DNA from: Nitrospira sp.
GTDB lineage: Bacteria > Nitrospirota > Nitrospiria > Nitrospirales > Nitrospiraceae
Assembly: GCA_016873395.1 (NCBI GenBank)
Contig: VGXG01000004.1
Span: 20,848 to 84,847, forward strand
Length of the DNA stretch: 64,000 nucleotides
Reading direction: 5' to 3'
Shown: piece by piece, positions 8,691 through 16,753 of the stretch
How the letters are laid out: each line of letters opens with the position of its first letter
How positions within the stretch are numbered: position 1 is the stretch's first letter
Notes under the pieces: generated by a model
Told to the model about the DNA's origin: nothing
Seen by the model: the letters and a program-made list of their open reading frames with translations, nothing else
Database searches by the model: none
Made by a program: the position numbers and the translations under genes

Positions 8691-9539
8691 CTAATCCGCC
8701 GGCCGGCTGGACGCGATATGGTCCCAGGCCTCCTGAGCGGTTTCCGCATAGTGGATGAGCTTCAGATCGTCAGGGCTGATCAGGCCTTCGTCCACCAACA
8801 TGCCCCAGTTGATGAGACGGTTCCAAAAGGCCCGCCCGACCAGCACGATGGTGACCCCGGTCACCGTGCTGGTTTGCAGGAGCGTCAGCGCCTCGAACAG
8901 CTCATCCATGGTGCCGAAGCCGCCGGGAAAGGCGACGAGTGCGCGAGCTCTGAGCAGAAAATGCATCTTGCGGAGCGCAAAGTACCGGAACTGAAAACAG
9001 AGCCTCGGGGTGATGTAGGGATTGGGCCGCTGTTCGTGAGGCAGGACGATGTTGAGGCCCATGGACTTGGCGCCGATGTCCGCCGCGCCCCGGTTCGCCG
9101 CTTCCATGATCCCCGGGCCGCCGCCGGTCACGATGACAAACTCGCACTGACCGTCCGCCTGGCAGACCGACGAGACCAGGCGCCCGAACTCTCTGGCTAC
9201 ATCATAATAGGGCGAGAGTGCCAGTTGGTGGCGCGCCACGGCGACGGCCTTTCGTCTGTCCTGGTCCTTCGGCTTACGCGCCAAGGCGGCTTTGGCCTTG
9301 GCCAGTTGCCGCTTCGCCTCCGCTGGCTCCACCAGCCGCGCGCTTCCGAACACCACGATCGTGGAGTGGATGTTCTCTTCCTGCTGGATCAGCTCCGGCT
9401 TGAGCAGTTCCAGTTGCAGTCGGACAGGCCGCAATTCATCACGGGCGAGGAATTCCGTATCTCGGTCGGCGCGGCGATAGGAAGCTGAACGGAGAATCTG
9501 ACCGAGGAGCTTGCGTTTGCCCGAACGGGAAGAAGCCAT
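8691..9539 (-). CDS. LOG family (TIGR00730-like) Rossmann protein
   Basis: Lysine-decarboxylase-like/LOG fold; characterised relatives hydrolyse nucleoside monophosphates such as cytokinin phosphates or AMP. The diagnostic PGGFGTMDELFE lies near residue 205 and the nucleotide-binding VTGGGPGIMEAANRGA near residue 145. There is a roughly 60-residue N-terminal extension before STIVVFGSARL, longer than in minimal LOG proteins. Operon with the beta-CASP RNase downstream. The physiological substrate in this organism is not deducible. Confidence 0.9.
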   Translation of the reverse strand: MASSRSGKRKLLGQILRSASYRRADRDTEFLARDELRPVRLQLELLKPELIQQEENIHSTIVVFGSARLVEPAEAKRQLAKAKAALARKPKDQDRRKAVAVARHQLALSPYYDVAREFGRLVSSVCQADGQCEFVIVTGGGPGIMEAANRGAADIGAKSMGLNIVLPHEQRPNPYITPRLCFQFRYFALRKMHFLLRARALVAFPGGFGTMDELFEALTLLQTSTVTGVTIVLVGRAFWNRLINWGMLVDEGLISPDDLKLIHYAETAQEAWDHIASSRPAD

Positions 9540-9587
9540 GACGCGCCATTATAGCGGGATGGCACCATCGCAACAACAGCGGCGCAC

Positions 9588-9673
9588 GTAAGGGGTGAGG
9601 CGTCCCTTCGTGAGGTGTAAGGCGTTAGGCGGTTCCCATTATGTTTCACGCCGCACGCTTCACGCCTCACGGC
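9588..9673. repeat. Heptad-repeat hairpin, word CGTRAGG / CACGCYT
   Basis: Left arm words CGTGAGG, TGTAAGG, CGTTAGG; right arm CACGCCG, CACGCTT, CACGCCT, CACGGCA. The arms are inverted complements around a short centre near 9637. Lies between the divergent LOG and cytochrome c peroxidase genes. Confidence 0.7.
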
Positions 9674-9807
9674 ATATGGCTGACGACCTTGACTCTACCC
9701 CATACGGAAGGCTATCGTTCGGCTGCTGAGACCCATCCACCCATTCAATCGAACGACGGGGCCGGTTCCCGAGTCCCGCGACCGTTCACGATAAAGGAGT
9801 CGAGCCT

Positions 9808-10833
9808 ATGATCCAGCCGGCCTTGGGACGGACGAAAACGATTTTGTTCATTACGACGGGGTTTCTCCTTCTGGTCGCTCCTCTGAGCGGTCTGAGCGAA
9901 GAGCCGAACCTTGCTCTCGGACAACTGCCCAAGGTGCGGATTCCGTCTCATAATCTTCAATACGACGCGAAGGTAGAGTTGGGCAAGCTGCTGTTTTTCG
10001 ACCCGCGCCTCTCCAAGGACAACAGCGTCAGTTGCGCGTTCTGCCATGTGCCGGCGGCGGGCTTTGCCGATCCGCGCCAATTCTCCCTGGGAGTGGGCGG
10101 CAAGCAAGGAGGACGCAACGCGCCCTCGGCCATGAACGCCGCCTACAGCCATTTGCAGTTCTGGGACGGACGGGCCAGCTCGTTGGAGGAGCAGGCGTTA
10201 GGACCGATCCAGAATCCAGTCGAGATGGCTGAGACGCTCAAGAATGTTGTCAAAAAGCTCAATAAAATCAAAGGATACAGAGATCGATTCCGGGCCGTAT
10301 TCGGGCAGGAGGTTTCGCCGGATACGATTGCCAAAGCCATCGCTGCATTCGAGCGGACTCTGATTTCCACCAACTCGCCTTTCGACAAGTTCGTGGCCGG
10401 CGACAAGGGCGCGCTCTCTGCCGGCGCCCAACGGGGGTTTGAATTGTTCCAGGGGAAGGCCCGCTGCGTCCTCTGCCACAATGGTCCCAACTTCACCGAC
10501 GGCAAGTTTCACAATCTCGGCGTCCCGCAGGTAGGCCCCTTGAAAGAGGACCTCGGTCGCTACAACGTCACCAAGCGGGATGCGGATCGGGGCGCCTTCA
10601 AGACTCCGACGCTCCGCAGCGTGGCCCTGACCGCCCCCTACATGCATACAGGGGGCTTCAAGACCCTCGACGAGGTGATTGAGTTTTACAACAAAGGCGG
10701 AGAAGCGGTTCCGGGGAAAGATGCCTTCATGAGCCAATTAAATCTGGCGGAGCAGGAGAAAAAAGATCTGGCGGACTTCCTGAACAGTCTGACCGGAGAC
10801 TTGACCAGCATGGCGCTGCCGAGACTGCCCTAG
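9808..10833 (+). CDS. Di-haem cytochrome c peroxidase / MauG family
   Basis: Periplasmic di-haem c-type enzyme reducing hydrogen peroxide with electrons from a small cytochrome c. Start ATG at 9808 has AAAGGAG well placed. An N-terminal signal ([18 protein letters not shown]) is followed by the two haem sites CAFCH (about residue 75) and CVLCH (about residue 220), and by the family tail [19 protein letters not shown]. Length 341 is standard. Possible role: peroxide removal in the periplasm where nitrite oxidation also takes place. A TTGACT/TATCGT pair at 9688-9717 is a weak candidate promoter. Its stop overlaps the convergent lipoprotein stop by 4 bp. Confidence 0.93.
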   Translation: MIQPALGRTKTILFITTGFLLLVAPLSGLSEEPNLALGQLPKVRIPSHNLQYDAKVELGKLLFFDPRLSKDNSVSCAFCHVPAAGFADPRQFSLGVGGKQGGRNAPSAMNAAYSHLQFWDGRASSLEEQALGPIQNPVEMAETLKNVVKKLNKIKGYRDRFRAVFGQEVSPDTIAKAIAAFERTLISTNSPFDKFVAGDKGALSAGAQRGFELFQGKARCVLCHNGPNFTDGKFHNLGVPQVGPLKEDLGRYNVTKRDADRGAFKTPTLRSVALTAPYMHTGGFKTLDEVIEFYNKGGEAVPGKDAFMSQLNLAEQEKKDLADFLNSLTGDLTSMALPRLP

Positions 10834-11351
10834 TCGTCTTTGAACGGCCAAAGTCGGTACTGACTGGCGTGGATGTGCTTGGCGAAGGCCTGTTGTCGCG
10901 CCACCCATTGTGAGTCGAACGCGATCTGAAACACGTCGGTCGCCAGGCCTCCGCCGGCGAGAATCATGTCCGCCGGTACCGGCGACACGAACTGGAGCGG
11001 CCACCCATAGTTGATCCGCGCGTACTTGGCATCGAGGAAATGGTAGAAGACCACCGCCCCGGCGTCATCTAAGCCGATCACTTCATCCGGCGGGCCGAGT
11101 TTTGCGATGACTTCGGCCAACGTGGTTTTGCCCGGGGAGATGAAGGTCACATCCTCCGGCTTAATCGGATCGTTGAGCGACAGTCTGGTGAAGTTGGCAA
11201 ACCCGCAGCCCGATAGAACCAAGGGCACGAGGCACGCGGCAAGAGGCAAGAGGAACTGCCGATGCGGTGAAGGGGTGATGGGGGGACGCGGCGACCTCGG
11301 TTTCGCCCCGTCGCCCCGTCTCCGTGTCACCGTGTCGTGCTTGTCACCCAT
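10830..11351 (-). CDS. BamE/SmpA-like lipoprotein with repeat-derived N terminus
   Basis: Small outer-membrane-type lipoprotein. The lipobox LVLSGC is at about residues 44-49, unusually far from the start at 11351. The preceding leader (MGDKHDTVTRRRGDG... to CLVP) is encoded almost entirely by tandem 7/8-base words at 11222-11345, so the signal peptide appears to have been built from inserted repeat DNA. The body contains ISPGKTTLAEVIAKLGPPDE, the turn typical of BamE/SmpA folds, and ends YRLWPFKDD. The next gene upstream ends FQFWPFGD and has the same fold, so the two are probably tandem paralogues. Function unknown, possibly envelope assembly. Confidence 0.75.
   Translation of the reverse strand: MGDKHDTVTRRRGDGAKPRSPRPPITPSPHRQFLLPLAACLVPLVLSGCGFANFTRLSLNDPIKPEDVTFISPGKTTLAEVIAKLGPPDEVIGLDDAGAVVFYHFLDAKYARINYGWPLQFVSPVPADMILAGGGLATDVFQIAFDSQWVARQQAFAKHIHASQYRLWPFKDD
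11222..11345. repeat. Heptad-repeat hairpins inside a lipoprotein reading frame
   Basis: Words GGGCACG, AGGCACG, CGGCAAG, AGGCAAG at 11223-11252, then GCGGTGA/AGGGGTGA-type words mirrored by TCGCCCCG, TCTCCGTG, TCACCGTG up to about 11345. It lies inside the 5' end of the minus-strand lipoprotein gene. Confidence 0.65.
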
Positions 11352-11368
11352 AACGCCTCTCGCCTTCT

Positions 11369-11770
11369 TTAATCCCCGAAGGGCCAGAACTGGAACTCGA
11401 GGCGGTCGGTCCGTTTCCCGAAGACCACTTCATCGACCACTCCGTTCTTGTTAAGGAAGACGTACAAGTCGTCGGTCATGACGTTGATGCGGGACAAATT
11501 CAACACTAAAAGGAATAGCCCTTTCGCCTTGATATCGTAGCGGTAGTACTGCAAGATCTCATGCCCGTTGGCCTCCACGACCCGATCAGGCGCCCCCAGT
11601 GCGGAGACGACCTCGGTGCGGGTGCTCACTCCCTTCTTGATCGCGGACACGGTTTCCTGGTTCAAGGCATCGCCGATCGTTCCCCGGTTGAAGGAACACC
11701 CGCCTGCCAGGCTCACACACAGGAGCGTCAGACAAGCCAGGGTCCATCGTATACCTTGCGTTTCTCTCAT
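11369..11770 (-). CDS. BamE/SmpA-like lipoprotein
   Basis: A 133-residue lipoprotein: start MRETQGIRWTLACLTLLC at 11770 gives a classical signal with lipobox LAGGC near residue 24; nine further in-frame residues upstream are less likely. The body has IKKGVSTRTEVVSALGAPDR, matching the BamE/SmpA lead segment, and a predicted beta sheet ending EFQFWPFGD. The downstream gene, 17 bp away on the same strand, shares this layout and tail. BamE is part of the outer-membrane protein assembly machine in Proteobacteria; whether these two do that is inference. Confidence 0.8.
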   Translation of the reverse strand: MRETQGIRWTLACLTLLCVSLAGGCSFNRGTIGDALNQETVSAIKKGVSTRTEVVSALGAPDRVVEANGHEILQYYRYDIKAKGLFLLVLNLSRINVMTDDLYVFLNKNGVVDEVVFGKRTDRLEFQFWPFGD

Positions 11771-11798
11771 TTTGATCCCCCTCCCCTTCCCGATCACA

Positions 11799-12365
11799 TT
11801 ACCGTTTCATGAGGCTTGCCTTCCTCTTCGAGGGGATTGGTGCACCCCTCCCTTTGGCAAGCTTGCTCCGATGGTCTCTCCTCGCCAGCACAAAGTCCTC
11901 GTCAAACACCAGATAGGACGAGGGTGTTAAGCCGACCCGCCGGTAGACGGCCTGCGCCATCCTGTTCTCTCGCTCGACGTACAGGCGGAGGCCGCAGACA
12001 TCTTTGCGTGCTCGTGCCTGCGTGAAAACCGCCTCATGCATCCGCCGGTACACGCCCTGGCGCCGCCAGTTCGGATGGACATAGACGCTTTGGATCCACC
12101 AGAAGGTGGCATTCCGCCAATCGCTCCACTCATAGGTCACCAGGAGCTGTCCGACCACTTCCCGCGATGCTCCGCCGAGCCGTTCCGCCACGAGGTAGAA
12201 TCCGCGGGCCGGCGATTTCAACACAGCCAGCGTCCCCCGGCGGAGCTGCTCTCTGTCAAGAGTCCGTCCCTCCGTCTCCAGGGCCATGGCGGCGCTGAAG
12301 CCCACGAGCACATCCGCATCCTCCAGGCGGGCCGGGCGCACAGTGAGCCGCTCGAGTCTTGCCAT
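11799..12365 (-). CDS. GNAT family N-acetyltransferase
   Basis: Acetyl-CoA dependent acetyltransferase of 188 residues. The acetyl-CoA loop is VYVHPNWRRQGVYRRMHEAV (about residues 92-111, R-x-x-G-x-x), followed by the usual C-terminal strand with LRLYVERENRMAQAVYRRVG. Substrate not predictable. It lies between the lipoprotein and DUF502 genes on the same strand with short spacers (28 and 9 bp), so it may be co-transcribed. Confidence 0.88.
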   Translation of the reverse strand: MARLERLTVRPARLEDADVLVGFSAAMALETEGRTLDREQLRRGTLAVLKSPARGFYLVAERLGGASREVVGQLLVTYEWSDWRNATFWWIQSVYVHPNWRRQGVYRRMHEAVFTQARARKDVCGLRLYVERENRMAQAVYRRVGLTPSSYLVFDEDFVLARRDHRSKLAKGRGAPIPSKRKASLMKR

Positions 12366-12374
12366 GACAATAGC

Positions 12375-13019
12375 TTACGAGCCCTCTCGCTGAGCCGGCT
12401 TGGACGGAGTCAAGGAGGTCAACCATGGCTGTTGGGGACGGTACAAGCCGGCTGAAAATTCCATCTTCATCGCCTCTTCAGGCTGAAGGTCGACCGGGAA
12501 CACCTGGCTCTGTGGCACAAAGGCCAGGTAGCCGGTAAAGGGGTGGATGGCGGTTGGGACAAACACCATCAGCAGGTGTTTCAGCGGGACCACTTGTATG
12601 GAAGGGGGGGCTGCGCCCATCACGAACCCCAGGGCCCACAGCCCGCGTCGAGGAAAGGGAAACACCACGACGGTGCTGCGGTTGAACCGGGCCCGGAAGT
12701 TCCAGAGATCCGTCATGCCCTTGAGGGTCAGGTAGATGCCGCTGACCAACGGAATCTGTTGGAGCCGCTCGTCGGTCCAGCGGAGCAGCCGTTGCCCGAG
12801 GAATTGCGTGGCGAGCATGCCGGCCAGGAGGATGAGACTGAGCAGAGAGAGCATGCCCAATCCCGGCACATCAAACCGCGCAGCAGGGCCGAGCAGGTCG
12901 GCGATCAAGCCGTCGATGGTGTGAAAGAGCGCATTGAGGATCAGGAAGGTGCCCCAGGCCGGCACAAGCACCAGCAGCCCGGTCAGAAAATACCGCCTAA
13001 CTCCTTTCCAATTCACCAT
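12375..13019 (-). CDS. DUF502 family membrane protein
   Basis: Integral membrane protein of 214 residues. Start MVNWKGVRRYFLTGLLVL at 13019 is favoured by GGAGAGGAC just upstream; an upstream in-frame start at 13148 has no such signal. Two clear membrane segments (about residues 9-32 and 50-75) precede RWTDERLQQIPLVSGIYLTL, a hallmark of DUF502, and the PTAIHPFTGYLAFVP segment. Function of the family is not established. Confidence 0.88.
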   Translation of the reverse strand: MVNWKGVRRYFLTGLLVLVPAWGTFLILNALFHTIDGLIADLLGPAARFDVPGLGMLSLLSLILLAGMLATQFLGQRLLRWTDERLQQIPLVSGIYLTLKGMTDLWNFRARFNRSTVVVFPFPRRGLWALGFVMGAAPPSIQVVPLKHLLMVFVPTAIHPFTGYLAFVPQSQVFPVDLQPEEAMKMEFSAGLYRPQQPWLTSLTPSKPAQREGS

Positions 13020-13204
13020 TGTCCTCTCCAGCCGGCCTAGTCTAACAGATTCCCGGAAGCCATTGACAGCCTCACGCAGCCCATAGGATTCTCTCCGCTT
13101 GATCTTGAAGAGGGATTCCTCTACTCTAGGTTGGGCTTGCGACGTCATCGGCGCGACTGCGTGAAAGAGTTCACTGGAGGCAAAGTAACTCTCCGCTCAC
13201 TGCA

Positions 13205-13277
13205 AAGGAAAAGTTATCAGTCCTCAGTGTTCGGTTTTCAGTTTCATGACTGAAGACTGATGACTGAAAACTGACTA
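13205..13277. repeat. Heptad-repeat hairpin, word TCAGTNN / GACTGAN
   Basis: Left arm carries CAGT-containing words (13216-13245); right arm reads GACTGAA, GACTGAT, GACTGAA, AACTGAC at exact 7-base spacing (13247-13274). Lies immediately upstream of the Trm112 gene. Confidence 0.75.
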
Positions 13278-13308
13278 CTCGCTAGCAAGCTTTGTATGGA
13301 GGCCCCCG

Positions 13309-13596
13309 ATGGAGACAAAGGAATCACCTAAGAAGGTCAATGTGGATCAGGAATTGCTGGCGATCCTCTGCTGCCCTGAAACCAAGCAGGACGTGGCTCT
13401 TGCCGATGATGCGCTGGTCGCCAAACTAAATGCGAAGATTGAACAGGGGCAATTGAAAAACAAGGCGGGCCAGCCGGTCGGAGAAAAGCTCGATGGCGGG
13501 CTGATTCGAGCCGACAAGAAAATCCTCTATCCGATCAGGGAAGATATCCCGGTCATGTTGATTGAGGAGGGAATTCCGCTCGAAGGGCTCGCCTGA
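13309..13596 (+). CDS. Trm112 family protein
   Basis: Ninety-five residues with the Trm112 core VDQELLAILCCPETKQDV, which in relatives activates methyltransferases or is fused to them, and the tail RADKKILYPIREDIPVMLIE followed by EGIPLE. The usual pair of C-terminal cysteines is absent, as in most bacterial Trm112-like proteins with a single CCP motif. Start ATG 13309 has ATGGAGG upstream. Cytoplasmic; partner enzyme unknown. Confidence 0.9.
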   Translation: METKESPKKVNVDQELLAILCCPETKQDVALADDALVAKLNAKIEQGQLKNKAGQPVGEKLDGGLIRADKKILYPIREDIPVMLIEEGIPLEGLA

Positions 13597-13753
13597 TTTC
13601 AGCCCCCTGTAGGACCGTCTCCGTAGCGTCCGCTCCAGGCGTTACCCATCCAGCCTACCTATCCAGTTCAGCTCAGTGGGGCCTTGCGCGTGAACCATCG
13701 ATGCAGGGTCCGCCACCACCCAAATCTGTCCCCAGGTGGTAAGACGCACCGGG

Positions 13754-14074
13754 CTAGGGGATGATCAGGGGGCTGACCTGTTGCTCCTTGTCCGTCTTGG
13801 AGCCGGTGGAGGTACCGCATTCCACACAGAGGTACTCGTAGAGATTTCCCGTGGGAAGGACCAGCAGCAGTCGCTCGCGGGTGGGGGTCGCCTGCCGACA
13901 CTGAGGACAATAGAGTAAAGAGGCTCGGAAGGCGCTGAATTGATCCTCGGAGGGCTCACTTCGTCCTCCCGGCGAAGGCTGACCGGCTGACGGTTGTCCT
14001 CGACGGAAACGAGGAGCCAGCGGCCACGATGGCCTTGCAGGGCCTTTGGAATAGGGCGGGCGCACAAGGGTCAT
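13754..14074 (-). CDS. Putative zinc-ribbon protein
   Basis: One hundred and six residues. The C-terminal half has YCPQCRQATPTRERLLLVL and YLCVECGTSTGSK, i.e. two CxxC pairs in zinc-ribbon spacing (about residues 57-90). The first 45 residues are proline-rich and low in complexity. Two other frames overlap but lack the cysteine pattern. The start is uncertain; a later start would keep the ribbon. No family assigned. Confidence 0.55.
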   Translation of the reverse strand: MTLVRPPYSKGPARPSWPLAPRFRRGQPSAGQPSPGGRSEPSEDQFSAFRASLLYCPQCRQATPTRERLLLVLPTGNLYEYLCVECGTSTGSKTDKEQQVSPLIIP

Positions 14075-14124
14075 TCTATTAAAATGATTCTGGAGTGGTC
14101 AAGCCGGGCTCGGCGCTTGCCAAT

Positions 14125-14361
14125 TTAGAAGGGCTCGGCCTCGCGACCGTGCTGCTCGGTATCCGCTTTAGTTTTGCCTCGGAGCAACCACCAGAGCGAA
14201 CGGGCCAATTGCACCATGACATAGAGCGAGAGACCGACAAGAAGGCCATACAGGCCTGCCTCATGCCGTGGCCACAGATCCGGCGCGTGCAGGATCAGGC
14301 CGAGCACAAGATGGCCGCCCAGCCCGAGGCAGATCGCAAAAATAACCCATTCGCGAACCAT
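14125..14361 (-). CDS. Small two-pass membrane protein
   Basis: Seventy-eight residues with two hydrophobic segments (about residues 4-26 and 38-60: VIFAICLGLGGHLVLGLIL and LYGLLVGLSLYVMVQLARSL) and a basic then acidic C-terminal tail. Probable inner-membrane protein. I do not recognise the family. Confidence 0.6.
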   Translation of the reverse strand: MVREWVIFAICLGLGGHLVLGLILHAPDLWPRHEAGLYGLLVGLSLYVMVQLARSLWWLLRGKTKADTEQHGREAEPF

Positions 14362-14423
14362 GCAGCCTTCCGCCGTCCCTGCGGGACAGACGCTGTCGTT
14401 GAGTAGCTCGGTCGGTTGTGGGG

Positions 14424-14792
14424 TCAGACGGGACTCTTTGCGGACTCGATCTCGGTGGCGTTGATCAGGCTCGAGAGATAATCCGACACGAACGTCAGGG
14501 CTTCCTCCCGCCCATCGGCCCTCCGCCCCTTTTCACGCCGCTGGACGGACAGTTCGTGGTCGAGGTCGGACTTGACATCGCTCAGGACCCGATGAAGGGA
14601 GGAAGGGGTCAGGTTGGCATCCATGTCCTCCAGCTCCTGACATCGATCCAGCACCCAATTGAGCCCCTCGATTCTGCCGGCATAATGTTCCTGCTCAGCC
14701 AAGTCAAGCCGTGCCATCGCAGTCGCGAAGGTCTGCGCTTCATAGACCATATTGTAGAAACTGGTGACGGCCCTCTGCAAAGTCTGATTCAT
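14424..14792 (-). CDS. Hypothetical helical protein
   Basis: One hundred and twenty-two residues, predicted to be largely helical and charged, beginning MNQTLQRAVTSFYNMVYEAQ, with no signal peptide or membrane segment. Upstream of the start is GAGGAGTG at good spacing (reading 14805 to 14793). It is followed by the 78-residue membrane protein on the same strand. Family not recognised. Confidence 0.7.
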   Translation of the reverse strand: MNQTLQRAVTSFYNMVYEAQTFATAMARLDLAEQEHYAGRIEGLNWVLDRCQELEDMDANLTPSSLHRVLSDVKSDLDHELSVQRREKGRRADGREEALTFVSDYLSSLINATEIESAKSPV

Positions 14793-14880
14793 ATCACTCC
14801 TCGCTTTGAAAGAATGAGCAAGAAAGGTTCATCCCATTATACATGAGGGCGCGGGTCCCACAAGCTGTTTTTTTCCGGCT

Positions 14881-15210
14881 TTACGTGAACAGCAGGGCGT
14901 GAAACTCGGCCATGAAGCCGTAGTAGAGGGGCGCGAAATCTTTCAGGCTTTCCGGGCTATTCTCCTTGAGGCGCTTGAAGAAGAAGACCTGATGGCGGGG
15001 GTCGAGCTGCTCCAGCAGGTGGCCCAGTTGAGCCATCGTGTAACTGCCAGCCGGCACACTCAGCACATAGTGGACCAGCCGCTCGACAAATTGCTGGGCC
15101 ACATAGTCGCTGGTCAGCAGATCTGGCGGAAGTTTGCCAGTGGCCAGGAACTCATCAAAAGGGACGGCTTGCGCGGCAAAGGGGACCGGTGTTGGGGACA
15201 GAGTCGCCAT
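14881..15210 (-). CDS. Hypothetical protein
   Basis: One hundred and nine residues from the ATG at 15210 (MATLSPTPVPFAAQAVPF); 17 more in-frame residues upstream are possible. The body (LPPDLLTSDYVAQQFVERLV and AQLGHLLEQLDPRHQVFFFK) looks like a compact helical cytoplasmic domain. It lies just downstream of the nxrB terminator on the same strand. Family not recognised. Confidence 0.65.
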   Translation of the reverse strand: MATLSPTPVPFAAQAVPFDEFLATGKLPPDLLTSDYVAQQFVERLVHYVLSVPAGSYTMAQLGHLLEQLDPRHQVFFFKRLKENSPESLKDFAPLYYGFMAEFHALLFT

Positions 15211-15335
15211 CAATCTCTCCGAAGAAGCCCAAAGAAGGCCGCGACGACCCACTGTACCCAAGGCTAGCCCAGCCCGTCAAGTTCTTGCCAAGATGGCCGA
15301 ATCATCCTCTCCGGTGCGAAGGGGCGGGAAAGAAG

Positions 15336-15380
15336 AGGGGGAAAAGAAGAAGGGCCGGATCCCCTTGCGGGACCCGGCCC
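15336..15380 (-). terminator. Rho-independent terminator of nxrAB
   Basis: Stem GGGCCGG (15352-15358) pairs with CCGGCCC (15374-15380), with an inner TCCC/GGGA stem and a five-base loop. Read on the minus strand it is followed by CCTTCTTCTTTTC, a U-rich tract. It lies 29 bp after the nxrB stop codon. Confidence 0.8.
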
Positions 15381-15408
15381 CTCAGACTGCACAGCGACTG
15401 GCGTGGGA

Positions 15409-16698
15409 CTACAGCCAGTTCACCCGTTCGGCCGGCCGGATGTAGATGGGCTCTTCGACCTGAATGCGCGCGACTTCCTTGCCCGACTTGTTGAAGCCCA
15501 GCACGGTATCGTTGTACATCTCGAACCGCTTCCCGTGGATCTGGGTCTCAAACACCTTCGGGCCCGGGATCACGTCGTACCGGAAGATGATCTGCTGGCT
15601 GGCCCGCCACAGTTGCAGCACCGCCAACAGCTCCCGGCTCGGCACCAGGTACTTCTCGATCGCGTTGTCCACGCCCGGCCCGAACATCTGCCGCGCGTAG
15701 CCCCGCGGACTCCACCGCGGCGGGATATAGTACCCGTTGGGCTCCGTCCCCCACTGCGGGTACAGCGGCAACGCCACCTGCTCGACCCGGATCGCGTAGT
15801 ACAGCGGGTGCCAGCGGTCTTCCGCCCACAACCCGTCTTCCCCGATCCGCACCAAGCTCTGCATCCGGATCTTGCCCACGCAGGCCGCCATGCACCGCGT
15901 TTCCATCGGCTCGCCGCCGGTCAAGGGGTCCTTCCCCTCGATCCGCGGATAGCACGCAATGCACTTCTCGCTGACCCGCGTCGTGCCCCGATACATCGGC
16001 TTCTTGAACGGGCACTGCTCCACGCACTTCTTGTACCCGCGGCACCGGTTCTGGTCGATCAGCACGATCCCGTCTTCCGGCCGCTTGTAGATGGCCTTGC
16101 GCGGGCACGCCGCCAGACAGCCCGGATACGTGCAGTGGTTGCAGATCCGCTGGAGATAGAAAAAGAACGTCTCATGCTCCGGCAGGCTGCTCCCCTGCAT
16201 CCGCCACGGCTCATCCCGCGAGAACCCGGTCTTGTCGATGCCTTCCACGATCGCCCGCATCGAGGTCGCCGTGTCCTCGTAGATGTTGACGAACCGCCAT
16301 TCCTGGTCCGTCGGGATGTACCCGATCGCCGCCTGGCCGATCTTGGCCCCCGCGTCGAAAATGGTCATCCCCTCAAACACCCCGTACGGCGCATGGTGCT
16401 TGCGGCCCACCCGCACGTTCCACACCTGCCCGCCCGGGTTCACCTGCTCGATCAACTGCGTGATCTTCACGTCGTAGAACTGGGGATACCCGCCGTAGGG
16501 CTTGGTCTCCACGTTGTTCCACCACATGTACTCCTGCCCCTTCGAGAACAGCCACGTGGACTTGTCCGCCATCGAACAGGTCTGGCAGGCCAGACACCGA
16601 TTGATGTTAAACACGAAGGCGAACTGCCACTTGGGGTGCCGCTCCTCGTAGGGATACAGCATCTTGCGGCCCAGTTGCCAGTTATAGACTTCCGGCAT
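15409..16698 (-). CDS. nxrB: Nitrite oxidoreductase beta subunit, Fe-S electron-transfer
   Basis: Carries electrons from the molybdenum subunit NxrA towards the membrane. The 429 residues equal the length known for Nitrospira NxrB. Four cysteine groups bind one 3Fe-4S and three 4Fe-4S clusters, as in NarH/DMSO reductase type II enzymes: C35-C38-C41 and C273; C186-C189-C194-C198; C219-C225-C229; C246-C249 and C269. There is no signal peptide, consistent with export by riding on Tat-targeted NxrA. Codons end almost always in G or C, typical of a very highly expressed gene. Located 55 bp downstream of nxrA with a terminator directly after it. Confidence 0.96.
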   Translation of the reverse strand: MPEVYNWQLGRKMLYPYEERHPKWQFAFVFNINRCLACQTCSMADKSTWLFSKGQEYMWWNNVETKPYGGYPQFYDVKITQLIEQVNPGGQVWNVRVGRKHHAPYGVFEGMTIFDAGAKIGQAAIGYIPTDQEWRFVNIYEDTATSMRAIVEGIDKTGFSRDEPWRMQGSSLPEHETFFFYLQRICNHCTYPGCLAACPRKAIYKRPEDGIVLIDQNRCRGYKKCVEQCPFKKPMYRGTTRVSEKCIACYPRIEGKDPLTGGEPMETRCMAACVGKIRMQSLVRIGEDGLWAEDRWHPLYYAIRVEQVALPLYPQWGTEPNGYYIPPRWSPRGYARQMFGPGVDNAIEKYLVPSRELLAVLQLWRASQQIIFRYDVIPGPKVFETQIHGKRFEMYNDTVLGFNKSGKEVARIQVEEPIYIRPAERVNWL

Positions 16699-16753
16699 TG
16701 TTGTACTCCTTCTTGTAGGTTAGGGTCCCTGTGAGAACGCCGACTCCTCGGGC

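Noticed and set aside
15403..16734. A 443-codon plus-strand frame
   Set aside because: Antisense shadow of nxrB, same cause as above.
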